NCBI RefSeq assembly: GCF_040054535.1
Contig: NC_090794.1
Span: 6,549,001-6,613,000, forward strand
Direction of reading: 5' to 3'
DNA length: 64,000 nt
Source: Antennarius striatus
Taxonomy: Eukaryota; Chordata; Actinopteri; Lophiiformes; Antennariidae
Shown in pieces: positions 55,795-64,000 of this stretch. Numbering within the stretch: position 1 is the first letter of the stretch; every line of letters starts with the position of its first letter. A program made the translations under genes and the position numbers. The notes under the pieces were generated by a model, which was not told the origin of the DNA, searched no databases, and saw nothing but the letters and a program-made list of their open reading frames with translations.

Positions 55795-58012
55795 GTTATG
55801 TACTATGTATTAACACTGACAGATAGTGATAAGAGAGATTGTTTGTGGTTTTAGCACACTTTCATTTTTATTGAAGGGGTCAACTTTGTATTTTTTTGTT
55901 CTTTTGCATTCTGATATTTTTGTTGCAGTGATTCTCAGTGATTCATGATGTTTGATAATCCTTCTTTTCACCCCAACCCATGCTAATTGCGAAAAGACGG
56001 GAGTGGCACCTTGGAAAGAATTCACAGTGAACCAACAGTCGCATAACCTCTCCTTGGGGCGGAGTTGTCATTCTTGTTATGACAGATGTCATGCAAGATG
56101 CTTATTAATCCACAGGGCCACCCAAACGAAACACACCCAAGCATGAATGATACTGCTTCTGTTGCCACATTAAAAGCCCTGAAAACCTGTTTTCTCTGAG
56201 TCGTACTTTTAGCAATGTGATGCAGGCACTAACACCGAATGTTCTGTATTAACTTAAACAGTTTTATTCTATGTGACAGACTTTTATATTTGTGTTTTAA
56301 TGAGAGTCCCTCTGGTATGAAGTGGGTGAGGAATGTTCACCAAAATTCACTGAGCATTGATTCAACATGTGAGGTCTGCTGCTGACTCAAAATTATAAAT
56401 TCAAATATTGTGTGACACTTGTAATAAACATACAAAAATTAAAACATCACCTCTAAATATACTGTGTAAACTGATTCAGGTTAAGTGCAGTGGTTTAATA
56501 ATAAGCATAAAAATTGTTAACAATTACATGGGCCTTGAAAAAAGTTTTTAACTCTACCAATATGTTAATTTCCGTAAACTAGTCCAAAACACCATTAGTT
56601 AATTTCATTGGGAGAGACCCCAGGAGCTTTGAACGTGTATTTGTTTGTAACTTCTGCTTACAAGGTAACACTTTTGCTGGAGTTGGTTTCTATCAGCAGA
56701 GTTTCTTCTAACCTAATGGATGATGCTTACAATGGTTGGAGGAAAATTACATGATAATAAATCATCATAAATTCAAGTACACATCAGAATATCATCTCGG
56801 ATCCAAGTACTGTAATAGTCTTGATGTGGTGATACAGAGTATTTAGCAAATACTCATTTGGCCATACAATTTGACCCTTTTTATTTTGTGTCTGCTCTAA
56901 ACCCAGATGAAAATCCATCCATATCGAATGTTGATTTTCTCAAATAACTGTCAGACTAATAATCTAACTAATGAGATTCAAATTTTTAGGCTAGGTTTTC
57001 ATTACATTTGGGTGAAATGACATAAACAGGCAGAAGGTTTTTCCTTTATAAGTGATATATGACTAATAATGGAAATATGCGATTAGGATTTCAGTCAAAA
57101 CTGTGAGGTGAACCACCAATTTAAACAACTGTTAATATTTACACACTGATGACTGCCCTTACATTTTTTTATACTTCTTGTGCAACAGCACATTAACAAA
57201 AGCTCCTGTATAAACAGAAGACTTACCAAGTAAACATGTACTCACTAAAGTGGAGTAAGTGGTGTATGTGGAGGCATCTGCAAAATACGTTTGAAGCCTA
57301 AATGGTGATATTAATATATAGAATTAAATAGCAGGACTTCTGTCAGGGTTAGTACTCAGATTGGGACTAGGATTAGGTTTCTCTGACTGTGTCGGTTCTC
57401 AGTCCTAAAATCCCTGCTGACTGGACGTCTGGTGGAGAGGGTGCAGACAGCCGACACTAATCCGGTCTCTTCAGCACACACACGTACGCACGCACACACG
57501 CACGCAGACACACACACACACACACACACATACACACACTGGAAATGCAAGTGTTTGATCTCTGTGGTGAATTTATCATGTGATGTTGGGGGTTGCTGGT
57601 CCGAACCATGGTGTCAGCAGTTTTATTAGATCTGAGTTACCTGTACTTGATTATAATTGATGATTTGTTCATTAACGTTTTTTTTTTTCAAAAACAATGA
57701 TGAAATTTAAATTAAATGTGTGATAAATATAGCACCATAGTCAATTCCATCTACTAAGACTATACCTCAATAACTATGAATGTTATATTTTGGTTTAGAG
57801 AATAGCAATAGGTGATGTAGCTCCTGGTTGTTTGTGCAAAATGTCATGCAAACATTAATTTTATCTATAACCAGTCATACTCACGTATAAACATGGGAAA
57901 TTTCCAAATAACTTTAAAATTGAAGGCCTTTGTATGTTCTAAATCATCTACAATCTAAACCACTACCTAAACCGTTCTTCATTCAGATTTGTAGGATGTG
58001 CGTTTGAGACAG
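55795..58012. other. Gap between adaptor exons and slc2a4rg
   Basis: The missing 3' exons of the adaptor gene should lie here. Possible acceptors at 56,085 and 57,401 open only short frames (about 20 codons) without tyrosine motifs, so I did not annotate them. A small (CA)n patch is at about 57,507-57,539. Confidence 0.4.
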
Positions 58013-58069
58013 TGACGATGATGATGATGATGGTGATGTTGATGATGATGATAGTGATGATGATGATGG

Positions 58070-58115
<46 letters not shown>

Positions 58116-58153
58116 GATGATGATGATGAAATGTAGGATCATCATCATCATCT
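58013..58153. repeat. (GAT)n microsatellite ending in a hairpin
   Basis: About 120 bp of GAT/ATG trinucleotide, then a 15-bp inverted copy of itself: 58,115-58,129 pairs exactly with 58,139-58,153 around a 9-nt loop. Confidence 0.93.
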
Positions 58154-58279
58154 GGTAACCTCTCACCTAGATCATCCTTTCGTGCAGAGCGCGCTGCAGG
58201 CTGATATCACCGCGCTGCGTCCAGCTGTCGCCGCCCGCATTGGTTCACCCGGCAGACGCACGTAGGCGCGTATCCAACC

Positions 58280-58632
<353 letters not shown>

Positions 58633-60120
58633 GTAAGTGCGACGAGTATGATGTTTGTTGCAGTTGGTTGTTTATTTGTTGTTGTTGGAGAAAATGTGTT
58701 TTGCCTTCAGCAGGGGGAGGGAGGACGGGGGGGGGTGTTCCTCCTGATCTCAATCTGCCCTGCCGGCATGAGATCTGTCGTGTAGTTGGAGGATAGTGAA
58801 CTTCTCGCCTGTTATATTCCCTGAACACACCATAGCCTCCTCCAGACGCAACGCTCTTTATATTTGATATAGTTAAGTTTCGTGTAAAGCTGTATGATTG
58901 TGTGCAGCTTTATCAAATTTGCATGAGCCTTCTTAAAATATCCTGCAGGGATGTTTGAACCTTACATATAAAATACGTCTCGTCCCATGTTTGTGTTAGC
59001 TGTGAGTTTATCTGCCGTTATCTCTGGGCCTGCCATACCGGTGGGTGATGACGTTATTGTTGTTTGTTGCTATATTTAGCAGCACTGTTTGCGCCCATAT
59101 TTACACGGATATTTCCGCTAATCTGTTATTTGTTGCATTATGCGTCATATATTACATTTAGCTTCGTTTCTTTGCGTTCATTATCGGGTTATTTTCGGCA
59201 GCAGGCCTATTCCCCCGTCCAGATCAGACCCTCCCGGCTGAACTCGTGTCTGAACACGTTGTCAGAAAGTGGGTGTGTGTCTGAAAACCAGAGCCCAGCC
59301 AATCAGCGTCTGCACCCACCTACGCTGTGGCACTTGTTTACTACTGGAGCTGGACGCTGATTGGTGGAAAGGTGGGGAAAATAGGCCTTTATGTTGCGTT
59401 CCTGCGCAGAGAAAGGAATAGGAATATTGAACTTTCTCTTTGAAAATACTATTTCCTATATATTTTTTCTTACCAAAATAAAATTTTACTGTTTTATTCC
59501 ACCTAAGAGTTTGGAACCTAAAGATATGTAGATAAAAATAGCCTAACATCTACGAATGTAAAGACACAAAATATCATTCACTTCCGGATTTTTTTCATAA
59601 TTTGTTTGTTTGCTGTAATTAGACAACATATATGCAATCACAGCACTCTGTTTGTGTGACGTTAAACAGCCTCAGTGCATTAATGATTGACGAAACTAAC
59701 TATAGAGAAGGAATGTTTTATTCCCCATAATTCATGTGTGCCTTGAATGCAGCATTGCCCCATTTTCTCTTTCTGGGCGCCAGGCCACAGCGAACGTAAC
59801 CAAACGTCAGATTATGTCTCCGGAACACCTAATCAGTGATGTTTAGCGCCATTTTTAAAGGGAAGCTGTTCAGGTTATTCAAACGTGCATCTTAAATGGA
59901 CACTGGACTGATTCTATGCATGACGTCGACTATGATGACGACATTAGGCTTGTCTTTGCCTCGCGTTTGAGAATAACGAGATGATGAGTGTCAAATGAAT
60001 CTTTCTCAGAAGAGAGAAATTCAATTGAAGAAGAATTCTTTAATCTCCTCACAATCCTAAATCCGATGAAACTCTATTTAAGTTTCCCAATCCGCTATTT
60101 CTGGAGAGTCACAGCAAATA

Positions 60121-60121
60121 A

Positions 60122-60181
<60 letters not shown>
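60121..60181. repeat. (AAT)n microsatellite
   Basis: About 60 bp of AAT trinucleotide in the first intron of the slc2a4rg-like gene. Confidence 0.97.
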
Positions 60182-60183
<2 letters not shown>

Positions 60184-60580
60184 AGCCAAATAATACAACC
60201 AAAATATATAAAAATCTTTCTAAATCTAACACAAGATGGCTTACATTTTATAGAGATCCTTGATGAATTCTTATAAAATAGCAATTTAATTTCTAAATGA
60301 CAGCGATTCTAAGCAAAACAAACATTTTTAAAAAAAATCCAAGCAATTCATTATTATTATTCTTCCAAGCAATTCACATTGTTTTCTTTTTTTTTTGCAG
60401 CCATATTATGGTCATTGTTTATGGAAGTGCAGCTTTATAATGAGTACTTTAATGGTGATTGCATTGCCACAGGAGCATTTCAAAAGACAGTCATACATTA
60501 TTATTAAAATCTCATGGCGTGCCTTGTCTGTAGGGAACGGTGACACTGCGCTGAGTCCCCTCACTGTGTGCAACAACAGT

Positions 60581-62534
60581 ATGGCAGCTATGGGACTTGG
60601 GGATGGCGCGGGAGCAAGACCAGACGGGATGACTGTGGGCCTGCCGGGACCACAGGTCTGCGTCTCTATGGCAACACAGAGCAGCAATGGGCCACAGAGG
60701 CAGCAGACTCAAGTGAGTAGCTGAGCGGAAGATGAGAGTCCTGTTCAAAGGAAGTCCCACAAGTAGATCATTATTTTCTCCCTTTGTTTAAAACATAATA
60801 AAGTACTAGAATCTCTTGAGTGTGAGTTACTCTGTCATTAACTGAAAGCTTTTGATGATTTAAACTAAGAGCTGATTAAGTTATATCTTTTGTCTGAAGA
60901 TGGATACCCGGAGCTACATCCAGGCTGGTGGAGTGTTGGTGGAAAGTGAGCAACACAAGAGTAAGACAACAGTTCACCAAGCTGAGCGAGGATGGAGCAA
61001 CATGGCAGCTCCCCTGCGAACTGCAGGACCCACAATGCACTTCAGCAATGCTCCTGGAGAGACAACACGCAGGTGAGGGATAGCTAACGGTCTATGAGTT
61101 TGTGAAGGTGGTGGACCACACCAGTCTAAGGGTAGTTATCTGTACCTGCAGTTTTCGCAGTCCAGAGTCGGTGGAGATGGATGAGATCATGGCAGCCATG
61201 GTTCTGACCAGTCTGTCCTGCAGCCCCGTGGTCCAGAGTCCTCCACAAACTGATCCTGGACCAGGTCAGTCTCACCACACAGTCGCTGCTATTCTCAATA
61301 ACACCAAAGCACCTTTACACAGCAAAGAGAGGATATTAGTAGTCGATTTAAGTACTCAGGTCTGCAAATTGCTATTGTTTGCTAAGTTCTGTCTGCAGTT
61401 TCTGAGCAATTGAACAAGATCATACATGCAAAATAGACAAAGATTTAATGCCAGCAAGACTAATTACTAAAAATATTTAATATGAAAATAAAATATTATT
61501 GGATAAAATTTCAGAATTTATTTGGAAATAAAACATATGAACATAAGAGGATATATATCAGCAGCAACACTGTTTCTAAGTCCTTGTTCAGATACGAGTC
61601 CGAATGATGCTTTTAGGATCCACATATGTTTAAATCAATTACTTGATTATTCATGTTTACAGATTGAAAGAGGTACTCTTGTACATATGTGGTATGATTA
61701 CTTCGAAGAATGGTTTCCTACTTGCCTTTTACCTATTTCTGGTCAAGTGCATTTATGAAACCTCCAAAATACAAACCGAAAATGAATTATAAACAGGAAA
61801 CAGTGCGCTGAGGGAGTAAAGTAGGCTGCCACAAATAGATGCATGTTGCCTCGGTGTCGTTGTGGGTTGCCTGCTGTTCTCTGCAGGATAGGCAGAGAGG
61901 AAAGCAGCAGAGAGTGATCCCAAATCAACAGAGTATTTTATCCATGAGGGAATAGACAACAATTGATTATGAACTCCCACTAAGTTACTGGAGGAAAGGA
62001 TGAAATAATCATGACACCATGTTTACAACAATTATGTTTCCACGGTTTTGACCAAAAAAATTGTATTTGGTAGGAAAACCCAACGTTGAATCTTCCTGCG
62101 TCACCACCAGCTCTTCGTCGCCAGCTGACATGGAGTGTGGCGGCGGCGAACTCTCCGACAGTGGCAGCAGCGGCTACTGGAGCTGGGACCACGGCAATGT
62201 GAGTCCCGCCGCCTCGCCGTCCGTCACTGAGATGGACAGCAGCCCTGATGAAGGCCTCCATATGGAACTGGAACAGGGGGAGGAGCTTAATGCCAAAAAG
62301 CCAAAGGTACATGGATTTGTTCTTTTTTTTTTTTGCTCAAGATGGAAATGATTCTATGATCAGCTGTGTGGTTTTGTGTTCTCCATCCCGTCATTCCTCT
62401 CGTGCTTCACCTGTGCTGTATTCTCTCACACAGAGCTCCTTCAGAGGTGTTTATAAGTGTCTGTGGCCCAGTTGTGGCAAGGTGCTAACGTCCTCAGTCG
62501 GCATAAAACGACATATCCGTGTGCTGCATCTGGG
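60581..62534 (+). CDS. slc2a4rg: SLC2A4RG-like zinc-finger protein, 5' part
   Basis: A nuclear DNA-binding factor of the SLC2A4RG/ZNF395/ZNF704 family; the human protein binds the GLUT4 enhancer. Five coding exons in frame: 60,581-60,712, 60,900-61,072, 61,152-61,264 (or from 61,161), 62,074-62,306 and 62,434-62,534, about 250 aa so far. The gene runs past the window. The first in-frame ATG (MAAMGLGDGAGARPDG) follows a noncoding exon. SPESVEMDEIMAAMVLTSLS then CSPVVQSPP is the family signature, followed by a Ser-rich GELSDSGSSGYWSWDHGN. The last exon holds a C2H2 finger (CLWPSCGK..KRHIRVLH). HIR in the finger, the YWSWDH motif and the lack of an N-terminal Tudor-like domain favour SLC2A4RG over ZNF395 or ZNF704. 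The C-terminal cysteine-rich KKCRKVYG-type domain lies beyond the window. Confidence 0.85.
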
Positions 62535-62585
62535 GTGAGTCAGACTGCTTTTGAGTTACATTTAGAGTCAGTTGTGCATCTGGAA

Positions 62586-63114
62586 CACACATGTCAAACT
62601 CAAGGCCCCGGGGGCCAAATGTGGCCCGCCCCATCACTTTATGTGACCCGCAAGAGCATAAAAGGTCAGAGTGTCTGAACATAAATAGGTCAAAAGTGTG
62701 CTTTGACCAAAAACTACTTTTCCCACAATGCAGTAATTAAGCCCATTTTAACACTGACAAAAAAACGTTTTGAACAAAGTAAATATCGTAACTTGTGTTT
62801 GATGTTTTTACTTTTTATTCTCTTGTATAGTTTGATCCTTGATTGATGGACTTCTGTGGGTTTCAGAACCTGTCAAACGAAAGGATTTATGTTATAACAG
62901 AGAAACAAACAAAAAATGTTTTTTTCTGTGCAACTGCAATGTTTGTAACTTGAATAAGTAATAAATTCAGAGTTATTTATTATTAAGGAGTAGTTACATT
63001 TATTTTACATTACATTGAATTGCATTTAGTTACATTTACTGTATAATTCAATCTGGCCATTTGAGGACAGGCATGCTGATGTGGCCCTCGGTTAAAATGA
63101 GTTTGACACCCCTG
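62586..63114. mobile_element. Non-autonomous hAT-type element
   Basis: The left end contains CACATGTCAAACTCAAGGCC and the right end GAGTTTGACACCCCTG, the inverted termini of the widespread 'CAGGGGTGTCAAACTC' hAT group. An 8-bp target duplication is visible: ATCTGGAA (62,578-62,585) and ATCTAGAA (63,115-63,122), one mismatch. 529 bp, no transposase. It lies in the slc2a4rg intron, only 51 bp after the zinc-finger exon's donor. Confidence 0.87.
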
Positions 63115-63122
63115 ATCTAGAA

Positions 63123-64000
63123 TATTACTGATTAGAGTTCATATCTCCACCAAAGCCCAACGGTCTCCATCAGAATTCCTAATAAAACAAACTCTGACCT
63201 TTTAATTGTCATTTAATGCCACTGGATTTTTAACAGACAAACATTTATATCTGGATTTTCATTTGGATGCAAATTACGACACATAGATACCAAGAGGCCC
63301 TGTCCTCCCGCTAAGAGACGTGAAAATATTTTTCCTATAATTTATTGTAGCTCTACTGACAAAATAACAAAAAAAAAATCATGACTGCCTGCACCAAGGA
63401 GAAACTGAACTGAACTGAAGCATGTTTTCAGTTTTCACTTCAATTCTTGAATCATTAAACCATTAAAGGGATGGAATAAAAGAACTATAATATAAATATC
63501 TGTACCAAAAAATGTTTTATTTTCCCACCATCAGCTCAAAGATCAAATGGAGTTACACAAGAGTGTTGCCTTTATGCAACTCTAAAATAGATCATTTAGA
63601 TTTAAGAATTAGTCAAGATTCTGGATTTAGACTTCAGGTAAATTCAAGTGCAGCTGCAGACATTTTAGACTGAGTAAAAACTCTTGAGGTTTGATATTGG
63701 CCTCTGTTTTTTGGTCATTTTATGTGGTTTTTGAAGAAGTATTCATCGTGCATCTATTATAACAATGGTGAGAAGAGCTAGAGGTTTTTTTTTTTCAGTC
63801 AGACATTCTTGGTTTTCAGGTCTGGAGTCACTCCCCTATTGTAGCCTGAAGTGGAGTGAAAACCAGACAGTTTATCCCTCTAGAACATTTCTGACCTTAA
63901 AAACAACATTAAAAAAACAAGAGGGAATAAAATTTTCAGGCTGTGGAAGAGCTCTGACTTGGAGAAGCAATGATTTGAAATATCTGTTATAACTGGGCCA
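63123..64000. other. slc2a4rg intron, no exon seen
   Basis: AT-rich, with no exon matching the next family segment (EEDFYYTE-type). The 75-codon frame at 63,765-63,992 shows no similarity to the family. Confidence 0.5.

Noticed and set aside
56070-56155. Possible last exon of the adaptor gene (acceptor at 56,085)
   Set aside because: Keeps frame but gives a short Cys/His-rich tail with no tyrosine motif. Equally good alternatives exist at 57,401, so neither was annotated.

Overview
The window looks like vertebrate, and specifically ray-finned (teleost) fish, nuclear DNA. Exons are small with canonical GT-AG introns, (GT)n/(CA)n and other microsatellites are very dense, and there are fish-type SINE, LINE, hAT and TA-flanked MITE remnants. 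The proteins are clear vertebrate orthologues. No prokaryotic features (operons, Shine-Dalgarno sites, CRISPR) were seen.

Layout. 1-23,160: gene-poor, AT-rich, with microsatellites, one tRNA-derived SINE plus a fragment of another, and one TA-flanked inverted-repeat element; no exon was recognised. 23,160-30,504 (+): a stathmin-4-type gene with an inferred 5' UTR exon near 23.3 kb and five coding exons (188 aa). 32,547-34,403 (-): an interleukin-17A/F-type cytokine gene, four coding exons, 159 aa. 36,002-40,965 (-): complete mcm3, 17 coding exons, 813 aa, with E2F-like sites at its promoter. 42.5-45.4 kb (+): paqr8 (membrane progestin receptor beta), one coding exon of 358 aa behind a likely 5' UTR exon. 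48.66-50.42 kb (-): decayed non-LTR retrotransposon. 50.8-55.8 kb (+): 5' part of a LIME1/PAG1-like transmembrane adaptor gene. 58.4 kb to beyond the window end (+): slc2a4rg-like zinc-finger gene, 3' end outside the window.

The gene order joins two blocks that are separate in human: IL17A/F-MCM3-PAQR8 (6p12) and LIME1-SLC2A4RG (20q13.33, where STMN3 also lies), while the stathmin here reads as STMN4 (8p21). The genes do not form one pathway: microtubule regulation in neurons, a secreted cytokine, DNA replication licensing, steroid signalling, a lymphoid-type adaptor and a transcription factor. Exons were joined by hand from splice sites, reading frame and family knowledge. Internal coordinates should be good to the base in most cases; UTR limits are estimates.

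No exotic new system was found. The points most worth a second look are the extra intron and missing cysteines of the IL-17 gene, the incomplete adaptor gene, the paired hairpins upstream of paqr8, the 97-bp promoter-region duplication of slc2a4rg, and CA-repeats lying just inside two 5' splice sites.
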